Source: Enteropsectra breve
Lineage: Eukaryota; Microsporidia
Assembly (NCBI GenBank): GCA_024243835.1
Contig: JALPMN010000632.1
Location: 1 to 46,020, forward strand
DNA length: 46,020 nt
Reading direction: 5' to 3'
Below are positions 1 through 8,670 of this stretch, piece after piece; within the stretch, counting starts at the first letter, position 1; each line of letters begins with the position of its first letter. Under the pieces are notes generated by a model that was not told the origin of the DNA, made no database searches, and saw nothing but the letters and a program-made list of their open reading frames with translations. Made by a program: the position numbers and the translations under genes.

Positions 1-33
1 CATTAAATAATACGTTAGAAACGAATGTTAACA
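1..33 (+). repeat. 3' end of the 5' LTR
   Basis: These 33 bases repeat exactly at 3639-3671. The match breaks at base 34, where the element interior starts with TGG. The final A of the LTR is also the first base of the ATG at 33, so the LTR/interior boundary falls inside that codon. The reading frame of the Gag-Pol gene is open through the whole stretch back to base 3. Confidence 0.9.
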
Positions 34-3000
34 TGGCGACAACTACAAAATCAATAATAAGCAGCACGTTTAGCGGCACAGAAAACGAAGACATATCCAC
101 ATGGATATTAGATGCGAAGTTTATTCTGCAACTGCATGAAATGGAAGGAATTCCGGCACTAAGGCAGATATGCAGCGCATTAAGAGACGAAGCATTTGCC
201 TACGCAAGAGAATCACTATCAGCAAATCCTTATCTTCAGCCGAATGACTTGCTAAAACTCCTGGAAACAAGATTTGCGAGCGGTCTCAAGATTAAAAAAG
301 TCGCTCAAAAGTTTCTTCAAGGCTCTATTCCTGAAACAATCGACGACTACTTCATGATGATGCGCGACGCATCCTATTTGAGTCAGCATAATTATCTGTC
401 AGTCGCAGCGATTGTTGACCAGATAATTATACGTTCACCTGCAGAATTAAGAACAACACTATGGCAAGTAGCAAGCGATCTCAATAACGTCTATGAATTA
501 TCGAAAGCAGTAGAAAAGATATTACCGTTAGCATACAGTCAAGAAGGGAGCATGGCTCATGAGCAAGTAAATGCAAATAAAATGGCATTTAACAGAAATA
601 ATAATATTAATAATAACTCAGAAAAGAAATGGTGCGCGCTACACGGTAAAACGTATCACGATACAGATAGCTGTATAACAATACAAACTTTGAGGAAAAG
701 GCAGAGCGAAAAAAAAGCTATGAAATCGCAATTCAAGAAAGAATTTATTAAAGACGATTCAAACTATTCATTTACCTCAAAGTGTTTTAATAGTGAATCT
801 AAGTGTAACAACCCATTCGTGACTAAAGCAATTGTACAAAAAAGAATTTTTGATTGCATCCTTGATACGGGCGCCGACACATCTTTCATTCCAAGACACT
901 GTCTCCTAAATAATATTAGCATTATCCCAACGAATACTCAAGCACTAGCAGCTAACGGATCCAAAATAAAAATCATAGGGAAAGTCAGAAACCTCTCAAT
1001 CACAGTAAATAACACGGATATACAATTAACCACAGCACTAATTACAGACGACTCATTAAGTACAATATTAATCGGGGCTGATGCGTTAACTAGACACAAT
1101 GAAATACTTACCAACATATTAGCTCAAGAATCAACTCCCTGCATTGCTAATTCGGTACAGTACCCCATCCAAAACATATTAACTAAATTCGCTCCTCTCT
1201 TCTCAGATAATATTTCTCAATCAACATTATGCACAGTAATAAAACACAATATTAAAACTACAGACGAGCAAATAATTAGACAATCAAACGGGAGATTGCC
1301 AGTTTTTTGGGAAGAAGAAATACAGAAAGAAGTATCTAAACTATTGAAAAATGGAATAATTCGATATTCAGATAGCGGTTGGGCGTCAAGAATCAATCCG
1401 GTTAAAAAGAAAGACGGAAGCCTAAGACTTTGTATCGATTACAGAGCACTTAATAAGGTCACGATAAAAGACGCATATCCGATACCACGCATAGATGAAA
1501 TCGTTACAAAGCTCAGGAATGCAACTATATTCACAGTTTTAGATGCCACATCTGGCTATCACCAGATTGAGCTTTCCGAGGAGGACAAGTGCAAAACGGC
1601 ATTCTCGTTTAAAGGCATGCATTATGAGTTTAACCGAATGCCGTTTGGGCTATCAAATGCCCCAGCTACATTCCAGAGGGCAATGAACATCATCTTCAAT
1701 AACAAATTCAGCGAATTTGTAGCACCGTACTTCGATGATATAATTATCTTTTCAGAAAACATGAAGCAACATCAAAACCATCTGGAACAAGTATTTCACC
1801 GACTAAAAACATCAGGAATATATCTAAACAACAAGAAATGCAAATTCTTCAAATCCGAAGTTAAAATTTTAGGAAACATCATTTCAAAAGGAGAGATAAG
1901 GCCTGATCCAGAAAAAATCACGGCCATCAAGAATTACCCTCTTCCAAAAGACATAAGCGAATTAAGATCTTTCCTGGGTATAATAAATTACTGTAGGGAA
2001 TATGTTACCAAATTCGCAGATCACACTGCGGACCTATATGCACTTTTAAAAAACGAGTCGAAGAAAAGTAAAAAGACCATCGAATGGAACGAAAACCTAC
2101 GAGAAAGATTTAACACAGTGAAGCAAATAATAACACAAACAACTAAGCTTTCCCAGCCAGACTTCAACAAAGTTTTTATATTAACGACCGATGCATCAGA
2201 CAAAGCAATCGGCGCCATACTGGCTCAGAAAGATCATCACGGAAAAGAAAGAGTAATTAGCACATTTAGTAAAATCTTAGATAGCACACAGAAAAATTAT
2301 GGTATCACCGATAGAGAATTACTTGCGGTCGTGAAATCGATTGAGCACTATAGACACTTTTTAATAGGAAAGGAATTTATTCTTAGAACCGATCACAAAT
2401 GCCTAATTTATATGAATGAATCAAAAGACCAAACATCACGCTTAATGCGCTGGTCAATGAAACTGGCAGAATACCAATTTATAGTTGAATATATTAAAGG
2501 AGAAGACAACGCCGCGGACGGGTTCAGCAGAGCCTATGCAATACAAATGGATAGAGATCCAAAAATAAAGAATATAACCAATAGCGGCATGATAAAAGAA
2601 ATACTCAAGGAATACCATCTAACATCTGGCCACGGCTCAGCAACAGCAATGAAGTATCTCATAAAAAAGAAATACTACTGGAAAAGCATGTTTTCTGATA
2701 TCGATAAATATACACAATCGTGCGAAATTTGCCAGCAAAGTGGAAAAGCCCGAATTAATACTGAGAATAGAATCATAGAATCAAAATTTCCTAACCAAAT
2801 TTGGGAGATAGATATAATCGGAAGACTTCCAGAAACGGGCAAACATAATAAATTCATTTTAGTGATAATTGATCACTACACAAAGTGGGCTGAAACATTC
2901 GCAATAAACGCTAAAACGAGCAAAATGGTTACCTCTAAATTAACTACTGCAATAAATAAGCACGGGACACCATTTAGAATTATTTCAGATCAAGGATGTG

Positions 3001-3575
3001 AATTTAACAGCAATGAAGTCTCTAGATTTGCTGAAACTCACAACATAAAATGGGAATTCGCATCGCCGGCTCATCACACGACTATTGGAGCAGTAGAGAG
3101 AGCAATACAAACCATTTTTAATAAAATTAGAAAGTTAAATGATTTTAAAGCGAAAAATTGGGATCAAAAGTTAGAACAAGCGACATTAGCATACAATATT
3201 TCATATCAAAGAGCAATTGGTACATCGCCATTTATCTTAAACCACTTAACAGAGCCAAACCTCGAAATAGATAAAAAGACAACGACCTCAGAATTTTCAT
3301 ATAACAAAACACAAATTCTAAATAAGCGGGATCTTCACTGGAAAAAGTATGCGTCAAACAATATTCCTAAGGGCAAGATCAAAATCGATGACCAATTGAG
3401 AATAGGCGACGAAGTTCTTATATATCGAGATGTTTTAGGCGATGAATTTAAAAATAGATGGTCAACAGGATATACGATTAAAGAAATCATAATACCAGAC
3501 GCCTTCATAGTCTCTAAAAATAACAAAAACTACAGAGTAAACAAGAAACACATAAAGTTACATGTCAAAATCTAG
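33..3575 (+). CDS. Gag-Pol polyprotein of a Ty3/gypsy retrotransposon
   Basis: A single 1180-residue frame with no frameshift between Gag and Pol. Gag has no classical CCHC knuckle but a CX2HX4HX4C cluster near residues 201-215. The aspartic protease has DTGAD at 278-282. Reverse transcriptase has YFDD at 566-569. RNase H has TTDAS with its Asp near 720. Integrase has an H862-X4-H867...C897-X2-C900 zinc site and the catalytic triad D927, D986, E1022 with DX35E spacing; a short basic module closes the protein. All catalytic residues are present, so the copy looks competent. The ATG at 33 is probably internal: the frame stays open to the window edge, and the identical 3' LTR shows an in-frame ATG 42 bases further upstream, preceded by AAATTT and CCC signals. 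The true start is therefore likely in the 5' LTR, outside the window. Confidence 0.93.
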   Translation: MATTTKSIISSTFSGTENEDISTWILDAKFILQLHEMEGIPALRQICSALRDEAFAYARESLSANPYLQPNDLLKLLETRFASGLKIKKVAQKFLQGSIPETIDDYFMMMRDASYLSQHNYLSVAAIVDQIIIRSPAELRTTLWQVASDLNNVYELSKAVEKILPLAYSQEGSMAHEQVNANKMAFNRNNNINNNSEKKWCALHGKTYHDTDSCITIQTLRKRQSEKKAMKSQFKKEFIKDDSNYSFTSKCFNSESKCNNPFVTKAIVQKRIFDCILDTGADTSFIPRHCLLNNISIIPTNTQALAANGSKIKIIGKVRNLSITVNNTDIQLTTALITDDSLSTILIGADALTRHNEILTNILAQESTPCIANSVQYPIQNILTKFAPLFSDNISQSTLCTVIKHNIKTTDEQIIRQSNGRLPVFWEEEIQKEVSKLLKNGIIRYSDSGWASRINPVKKKDGSLRLCIDYRALNKVTIKDAYPIPRIDEIVTKLRNATIFTVLDATSGYHQIELSEEDKCKTAFSFKGMHYEFNRMPFGLSNAPATFQRAMNIIFNNKFSEFVAPYFDDIIIFSENMKQHQNHLEQVFHRLKTSGIYLNNKKCKFFKSEVKILGNIISKGEIRPDPEKITAIKNYPLPKDISELRSFLGIINYCREYVTKFADHTADLYALLKNESKKSKKTIEWNENLRERFNTVKQIITQTTKLSQPDFNKVFILTTDASDKAIGAILAQKDHHGKERVISTFSKILDSTQKNYGITDRELLAVVKSIEHYRHFLIGKEFILRTDHKCLIYMNESKDQTSRLMRWSMKLAEYQFIVEYIKGEDNAADGFSRAYAIQMDRDPKIKNITNSGMIKEILKEYHLTSGHGSATAMKYLIKKKYYWKSMFSDIDKYTQSCEICQQSGKARINTENRIIESKFPNQIWEIDIIGRLPETGKHNKFILVIIDHYTKWAETFAINAKTSKMVTSKLTTAINKHGTPFRIISDQGCEFNSNEVSRFAETHNIKWEFASPAHHTTIGAVERAIQTIFNKIRKLNDFKAKNWDQKLEQATLAYNISYQRAIGTSPFILNHLTEPNLEIDKKTTTSEFSYNKTQILNKRDLHWKKYASNNIPKGKIKIDDQLRIGDEVLIYRDVLGDEFKNRWSTGYTIKEIIIPDAFIVSKNNKNYRVNKKHIKLHVKI
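34..46 (+). promoter_or_regulatory. Primer-binding site for reverse transcription
   Basis: TGGCGACAAC follows the LTR directly. TGG complements the CCA tail of a tRNA, and the next bases GCGAC would pair with a tRNA having G73 and a GUC acceptor end, as in tRNA-Asn of yeast. The tRNA identity is inference; the position and TGG are seen. The site overlaps coding sequence. Confidence 0.65.
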
Positions 3576-3576
3576 C

Positions 3577-3584
3577 GCGAGGGA
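3577..3584 (+). promoter_or_regulatory. Polypurine tract before the 3' LTR
   Basis: A short purine run with one C (gcgaggga) lies immediately 5' of the 3' LTR and one base after the Gag-Pol stop at 3573-3575. Its position fits the plus-strand primer; it is short and interrupted, so the exact extent is uncertain. Confidence 0.5.
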
Positions 3585-3671
3585 TGTCGTTATGATACAA
3601 CTTAAAAGTTTTTACAAATTTTTAGCCCATGAATTCTTCATTAAATAATACGTTAGAAACGAATGTTAACA
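3585..3671 (+). repeat. 3' LTR, about 87 bp
   Basis: It starts TGTCGTTATG and ends GTTAACA, the usual TG...CA form; the last 33 bases recur at 1-33. At about 87 bp it is extremely short for an LTR. It contains an AAATTT stretch at 3616-3621, a CCC at 3626-3628 and an ATG at 3629, the host gene start signature. The ATG lies exactly 14 codons upstream of, and in frame with, the ATG at the LTR end. The LTR thus carries promoter, transcription start region and translation start in one compact unit. Confidence 0.8.
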
Positions 3672-4016
3672 AATTTATTATACATATTGTACAGGTGTTC
3701 GAGTTAAATACTATGCGACCCTAAAATATTTAAATAATAACACTACCCTTTAAACTTACATCAACTTATATTATTTGGTCACATCCCAAGATAAATAAAT
3801 CGAACTATTCAATGCCGTTATATTTTTTTGTTGAATTCCATTTCGCTCAAAAGATTTAAGCAAACTGCTATGCTAACAAAGGATTTTACATTTTTAATGA
3901 AGAAATGAACTGTGTTATGCTTAAAAAGCACAGAAATCATAATGTTTATTCAATATTCAGCTATGAACAAGCTTATACAAGTCTTCCTATGTAATGCTAT
4001 ACAATCATAGTAGCAA
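3672..4016. other. AT-rich gap without a recognisable gene
   Basis: About 345 bp between the retrotransposon and the next gene. I see no reading frame with a start signal, no further LTR and no clear repeat. Confidence 0.5.
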
Positions 4017-4223
4017 CTAAGAAATGGAGTTTTTGAAGTACTTGTTACGAATATAATCTGCTATTTTCCTGTTTACCTGCTTGGTATAGTCTATCTCGTC
4101 TGTCAGTCCGGTGTTGCATGCCTGTATCTCTGCATACTCGTCTCCGACGCTCTGTGCAAACTCATCCAGCTCTGCCACAATTTTTGTCTCTCCAAGTTCC
4201 TGCACGTTTTCCCTCTGATCCAT
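4017..4223 (-). CDS. Small acidic, probably coiled-coil protein (68 aa)
   Basis: A short frame that starts at the ATG at 4223, preceded by AGCCC; this is the microsporidian start context, so I prefer it to the ATG at 4313, which would add 30 mostly hydrophobic residues. The product begins MDQRENVQELGE and is rich in Glu, Asp and Lys, with a spacing of aliphatic residues compatible with a helix or coiled coil and a basic C-terminus. It has no signal peptide or membrane segment in this form. Size and composition would fit a small structural subunit, for example of a kinetochore (Dad-like) or trafficking complex, but I recognise no motif and do not assign it. The gene is isolated, about 350 bp from the retrotransposon. 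Confidence 0.55.
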   Translation of the reverse strand: MDQRENVQELGETKIVAELDEFAQSVGDEYAEIQACNTGLTDEIDYTKQVNRKIADYIRNKYFKNSIS

Positions 4224-4602
4224 GGGCTTCTTTATAATTTGAATTCTTAAGACTAAAGCAATTTCTAATAAAAACAACTTATTCAAAAAGGCATTAATAT
4301 TTAAGAATGCCAAAGGGTTTTATAGGCTATCAAAGTTTGAAACATACAAACTATTCTATTTATAGCGATAAAAATAGCGTTTGTTTTATCCTGATCTAAG
4401 TAAATTCCTATCGCAATAAGTAGAATGATTCATAAAGCATTAAGATGAGTTTAGCTGCATCATGATATTTTAGATATTTCTATGTATAAAACTGGAGTTT
4501 TATCTTTTTATTGCAAACCTTAAATATACAGCTGATACAATTGCATTGAGACAGCTGAAAACAGTTTTGAATGCAATATAAAAGGAAATTGTATAGAGCA
4601 GC
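4224..4602. other. Intergenic region between divergent genes
   Basis: The leftward gene at 4223 and the rightward gene at 4603 diverge here. A TATA-like stretch (caatataaaa) at 4575-4584 lies about 20 bases before the rightward ATG. No RNA gene or repeat was seen. Confidence 0.45.
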
Positions 4603-5289
4603 ATGCACACAGCTCTTAGTAAAGCCATAGTTGGGATATTCATGATAGTGAGAGCAGAGACATGTACACCAACAAGCTACTCCCAGGGCACAGTCACCTC
4701 CGGTCGGGTTGCAGTAACAAACTACTACACCCCTACATCTACAATTATCTCCAAAGGCGCATGCGGCACAGGCAATGCTCTCAGTGGCCTTGCTGGATAC
4801 AACAGCAACTGCCTTTCAAATTCTACCGATGCCAGCTGTGCAGTGGCAGTGGCAGGGACAGGGACAGGCCTTCAGACGGGAACTGGCTGTTACGGCAGCA
4901 GTGCTGGGTGGTCCGGCAATAATTACGGTTGCGGAGATGCAAGTGCCCCTACAGCTGGAAACTGCAGTTCTGGGTATTCAGGCAGTGCGGGATATTCAGG
5001 GAATGGATGCAGCACAGCTGCTTATTATGGAGGAAATGCTTATACTGGAGGAGCTTCTACCGGTACGTGCCAGGGACAGGTGCAGGGAAACTATGGAAGT
5101 GCTGGCTGCGGCAGCTACACAAATAACCTGGGAACTGCGAATTGCTACGGGGCTAGCACAACTGGGACTTACGGCTGCGACGGTTTGTATGCCGGTACTG
5201 CCAGTTCGTGTGGAAATCTCGCTTCCTACGGTAGTGGCTCTTCATACGGCAGTGCTATGTGTAATGCAGCCCCTGTGTCATGTGCATAG
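4603..5289 (+). CDS. Secreted Gly/Ser/Ala/Cys-rich low-complexity protein
   Basis: The 228-residue product starts with a short hydrophobic segment (about residues 8-17) followed by AETC, which fits a cleaved signal peptide. The mature part is dominated by Gly, Ser, Ala, Tyr, Asn and Thr, with about 15 cysteines at fairly regular spacing and short imperfect repeats such as GYSGSAGYSGNGC. There are almost no Lys, Arg, Glu or Asp. This suggests an extracellular, disulfide-linked structural protein; in a microsporidian a spore wall or polar tube protein is the natural guess, but it shows no diagnostic motif of a named family. The base composition is clearly more GC-rich than the flanks. Other open frames over the same stretch follow from the repetitive, GC-rich sequence. 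A TATA-like element precedes the start. Confidence 0.75.
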   Translation: MHTALSKAIVGIFMIVRAETCTPTSYSQGTVTSGRVAVTNYYTPTSTIISKGACGTGNALSGLAGYNSNCLSNSTDASCAVAVAGTGTGLQTGTGCYGSSAGWSGNNYGCGDASAPTAGNCSSGYSGSAGYSGNGCSTAAYYGGNAYTGGASTGTCQGQVQGNYGSAGCGSYTNNLGTANCYGASTTGTYGCDGLYAGTASSCGNLASYGSGSSYGSAMCNAAPVSCA

Positions 5290-5460
5290 ATAATTAAAAA
5301 TTCTATTTATGCATTTTTTAAATAAATTTTTGTATTTATGCAAGTTTAAATGAAACTGTTGAATGCTTTATCTGTCCTTGAAAATTTTATTTGAATAAAG
5401 TGCGATTTTTATAACTGAAGTAATTTATACTTTCAAAGAAATTAAAATTCCTTTGAATTT

Positions 5461-6846
5461 TTAAACGGTTTGCTTCTGCTGTTCCCACTCCTTGGGCCTG
5501 CCCATCGTGTACATCGGAAAATCGTATGAAAGATACTCTGAATTAGTGGCGAGGATATTGAGGAACTCCTGGTTATCCCAGTCCTCAATATCGTAGTACT
5601 CTTTTCCATCAAAGAGGAAGAACTCAAATGTGGACAGGTTCTTAAATATCACTGTTAGATATCCATCATAGTGCTCTGTGGGCCTGAGAAGAATAGATTT
5701 TAATATCAAAACCTTATTTTTAGAATTCATAAGAATCTTCATGGGAGGATCGCTGACTGTTCCAATCTCTTCAGAGAACACGTATCTGAACACAACAGCA
5801 CTTCCAACATCAAAGGTATCAAGTGTAGAGGTGCATCCAGCACCACTCTTCTGGCACTGCATGCAGATGTCTGTCCCATCTGGATTTATGTCCGAATCCC
5901 TGGACTGCACGCTTCTCCAGAGATCACTGACAGGCGTTCCCTTGTTAAATGAAATAATCACTGGATGCGCTTCGTCTGCATCCACACGATGCTGCCTCAC
6001 AGTCGTGTTTCCGTTCGTCGTGCATCTAGAGGTCCAGTTGCAGCTCAGATCAAACTGTTCTTTTGCTATTTCATTTAGAGTTCGTGTTGCATTGAAAATG
6101 CCATCTGCAAGGCGCTCTACAAGGCAGAGATTGTCTTGATGGGTGCTTTCAAAGAAAACGAAATTGTACAGCAAAGTGAAATAATAACGCGCATCTTCTG
6201 ACATCTCGTTGAAGAGGCCTCTCTTCACCAGCTCTGTGAAGAGAGTTGAGAAGACTGCATCCTGGTCAGTATCTTCATATGCTGGATTACTAGGCTCTAG
6301 CATCACATCTATCTGTTCAAGGGATAAAAACATCTCTATGAGCTGGTGGAAGAACGCTACATTCTGCTTGCTGTAGTATGCACAATTCTCTTTCAAATAA
6401 GCACTGCTGTCTTCTTCTGTTTCTCTGCTTTTATTTAGCATTTGGAATGCTGATGCCAAAGAGCATTTTATTGCCCTGGGAATTACAACATAATCAGATG
6501 TTTGTCCAATTAGTGGGTAGAAAGTGTTAAGATTCTGCATATAATAGACAGTGTGGCCTGGATCTACGTATTGCTGTTCGTACGGATCAGTAGGTGCTTC
6601 TGTAAGCGGTACTTCAGGCACGGGGATACAGCATGGAGTATTTAGTGTTTTACTGTCAAACGAAATTCCGTTCGGCAATGAAGTAGCTGAATTTGAGCCA
6701 CTAGCGTTTAAATTTTCAGTGTTTAAACTACCAGTATTAGTTGGACTGTTGGATGTTGCTGCGCTATTCTTAGTCAGTATCATAAAGAGGCCAATTAGTG
6801 CTATTAGCACTCCAAGACATATTAATACGATATAAACTGCTTCCAT
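5461..6846 (-). CDS. Membrane-anchored USP-like protein, paralogue 1 (461 aa)
   Basis: First of three tandem paralogues on this strand. Residues about 4-25 form one hydrophobic segment (signal anchor), followed by a Ser/Asn/Thr-rich linker. A GHTVYYMQNL box at about 98-107 sits where a ubiquitin-specific protease has GNTCYxNS, so the catalytic Cys position is Val. Further on come AIKCSLASAFQMLNK, a conserved CNWTSRCTTNG segment, CMQC plus GAGC (possible zinc fingers) and a block with FRYVF, YDGYLTVIFKN and DGKEYYDIEDW that resembles the C-terminal USP fold but lacks the GHY histidine box. The USP relation is inference from motif order; paralogy with the two neighbours is direct. Start at 6846, preceded by CCC. 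Likely a catalytically inactive protein facing the secretory pathway or an outer surface. Confidence 0.85.
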   Translation of the reverse strand: MEAVYIVLICLGVLIALIGLFMILTKNSAATSNSPTNTGSLNTENLNASGSNSATSLPNGISFDSKTLNTPCCIPVPEVPLTEAPTDPYEQQYVDPGHTVYYMQNLNTFYPLIGQTSDYVVIPRAIKCSLASAFQMLNKSRETEEDSSAYLKENCAYYSKQNVAFFHQLIEMFLSLEQIDVMLEPSNPAYEDTDQDAVFSTLFTELVKRGLFNEMSEDARYYFTLLYNFVFFESTHQDNLCLVERLADGIFNATRTLNEIAKEQFDLSCNWTSRCTTNGNTTVRQHRVDADEAHPVIISFNKGTPVSDLWRSVQSRDSDINPDGTDICMQCQKSGAGCTSTLDTFDVGSAVVFRYVFSEEIGTVSDPPMKILMNSKNKVLILKSILLRPTEHYDGYLTVIFKNLSTFEFFLFDGKEYYDIEDWDNQEFLNILATNSEYLSYDFPMYTMGRPKEWEQQKQTV

Positions 6847-7126
6847 AGAAGGGCTTTGAAATTTTATTTAAAAGGAGATAATTTTGAAATTTTTGCCAAT
6901 AAAATGAACAGGAGAAAGATCAAATTTAATACAGCATTATAAAAAGCTGTCCTATTAAAGAAATTTTATACAAAGCTGTCCTGTAAAAAGCTATCACGTA
7001 ACCATGCAATGAAGAGCTGTACAGCAGGCATTAAAACTAAAAATTCAAACATCTTTCATAAAATGCTTTTATTCACTTTTTAATAGAGTGCAAGAGAATC
7101 TCGATGAAATTATTTTAGCGTTGAAT

Positions 7127-8533
7127 TCAATAAGTCGGGTAGTAATCTAATTCACGCCTTGGAAAATCATACACTAGAAATTCAGCTGTGGTGCAGAGAG
7201 CCTTGGAAATATCCCCTTTTGTCCAGTCCTGAATGTCATAGTAGTCTTTCCCGTCATAAATGATATATTCAAAGGTGGGCAGGTTCTTGAATATCACGAG
7301 AAGGTATCCATCATAATGCTCGGTGGGCCTGAGAAGAATCGATTTTAATACCAAAACCTTATTTTTAGAATTTAGAAGAAACTTTCTTGGAGGGTCACTA
7401 ATTTCTCCATTTTCCTCAGAAAATACGTATCTAAAAATAACTGCACCTTTCACATCAAAATTTCTAAGCACATTCGAACACCCAGCACCGCTTTCATGGC
7501 ACAGGATGCAAACGTTTGTTCCATCTGGATTCGTTTCATTATTCCCAGTTTGAGTGCATCTCCACAGATCATTAACAGGCGTTCCTTTGTTCATTGAAAA
7601 GAACAACGGAAATGCATTGGCTCTTTCAATCCTGCATTTCTCAATTGTCAATTCTCCGTTTCTCGTGCATTTTGATGTCCAATCGCAGCGAAGTACAAAA
7701 ATATTATTCCCCCAGCTATAATGCTCTTTCAAGTAGTCTTCAATGCTATTTGCAACATCCTGTACCATTTCCACGCTATTCTTAACTCTTGAGTCAATCC
7801 CGTGTTTATTCAGATGATTTTGCATGATGATGCTCAGGTCATCCTCTTCCGCTAGCTTTTCTTCCAGGGATGTTCCCTGAACGAAATAGTAGCGGGGCGG
7901 CATTCCCACCATAAAATCCATATAGTCTTCATATTCAGGTTCATCTTCATGGTCTTGCCTCACGTCTTCGATGGTTAAAAACATTTGCAAAATCATGTGT
8001 GAAAATCTTTCAAAGGGCGTTAATGAGCTTATTTCTCCCTGGGAATCTGCATGTATTTCAAAAGCGTTTTCTTGCTTTTTATTCAGCATGTTGTATGCCT
8101 CTTCTAAGCTGCACTTAATGGCTGAGGAGTACTCAATTGTCTCATTCACTTGGCGAAGCTTTGGCATCCACTCTTCGTAATTTCTAACATAGCAAGGCCT
8201 GTAGTTGGCCCCTACCAGCTGTATCAGGCCTTCCATATTTTTATTTATTAGATCTTCATCAGCAGACAAGGAGGAATTAATGTTACTAACATTGTTTCCT
8301 GATAACGAAGTATGGCACGTGACCAATTCATTATTTGCTTTTAGGTCTCTCTCTTCATGCTTTGTAGCATTGCTGCAGACTGCAGAATCGCGATTTTCAG
8401 GCTCACTGATTTTGGGTTTGTCAGTGGCTTTAGGTGAAATGATTCTTTTCTTAATGAGTCTTCTTATCACAAACACGCAAAATAACACAATCGGAATTAT
8501 TATTCCAGGTAAGGCGATTACTGCATGCTTCAC
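7127..8533 (-). CDS. Membrane-anchored USP-like protein, paralogue 2; start codon broken, possible pseudogene
   Basis: Same architecture as its neighbours: hydrophobic N-terminal anchor, AIKCSLEEAYNMLNKKQE, CDWTSKCTRNG, CILC plus GAGC, and the FRYVF...YDGYLLVIFKNLPTFEY...YYDIQDW end. The long frame is intact (468 codons) but begins without an ATG. The ATG at the expected place (8539 down to 8537) is followed at once by TAA, then GTG AAG CAT GCA. Paralogue 3 reads ATG GAA CTG AAG CAT GCA at the same place, so codon 2 has become a stop. The next in-frame ATG lies far inside and would remove the membrane anchor. The gene is either a very young pseudogene, uses the GTG at 8533, or carries a sequencing error. 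The GNTC-like box is also changed (YRPCYVRNY). Confidence 0.7.
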   Translation of the reverse strand: MKHAVIALPGIIIPIVLFCVFVIRRLIKKRIISPKATDKPKISEPENRDSAVCSNATKHEERDLKANNELVTCHTSLSGNNVSNINSSLSADEDLINKNMEGLIQLVGANYRPCYVRNYEEWMPKLRQVNETIEYSSAIKCSLEEAYNMLNKKQENAFEIHADSQGEISSLTPFERFSHMILQMFLTIEDVRQDHEDEPEYEDYMDFMVGMPPRYYFVQGTSLEEKLAEEDDLSIIMQNHLNKHGIDSRVKNSVEMVQDVANSIEDYLKEHYSWGNNIFVLRCDWTSKCTRNGELTIEKCRIERANAFPLFFSMNKGTPVNDLWRCTQTGNNETNPDGTNVCILCHESGAGCSNVLRNFDVKGAVIFRYVFSEENGEISDPPRKFLLNSKNKVLVLKSILLRPTEHYDGYLLVIFKNLPTFEYIIYDGKDYYDIQDWTKGDISKALCTTAEFLVYDFPRRELDYYPTY

Positions 8534-8670
8534 TTACATTTTAAGGAAATAAAAATTTTTAATTCATATTAAACCTTGGTACAACAAAGTAGAAGAAAAA
8601 CTGTGATTCTTTTCGTGTTTATAGAATGAAATTTAATAACTAAGACATGCTGCCTAAAACATTACATTGA

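Larger units (their letters stand above)
1..3671 (+). mobile_element. Ty3/gypsy LTR retrotransposon, left end cut by the window
   Basis: The element consists of the last 33 bases of a 5' LTR, a primer-binding site, one Gag-Pol frame, a short purine tract and a complete 3' LTR. The 33 bases at the window start are identical to 3639-3671, the end of the 3' LTR, which suggests a recent insertion. The domain order protease, reverse transcriptase, RNase H, integrase is that of Ty3/gypsy (Metaviridae), not Ty1/copia. The 5' LTR start and the target-site duplication lie outside the window; the bases following the 3' LTR (3672-3676, aattt) would be one copy of the duplication. Confidence 0.93.

Noticed and set aside
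4775..5293. 172-codon second frame inside the secreted Gly/Ser gene
   Set aside because: Repetitive GC-rich sequence keeps several frames open; only the 4603 frame has a signal peptide and an upstream TATA-like element.
8490..8539. Intron at the start of paralogue 2 (ATGTAAGTG looks like a GTAAGT donor)
   Set aside because: No branch-like TAAC plus AG acceptor follows closely, splicing would remove the membrane segment, and the neighbouring paralogue shows codon-for-codon alignment through the site.
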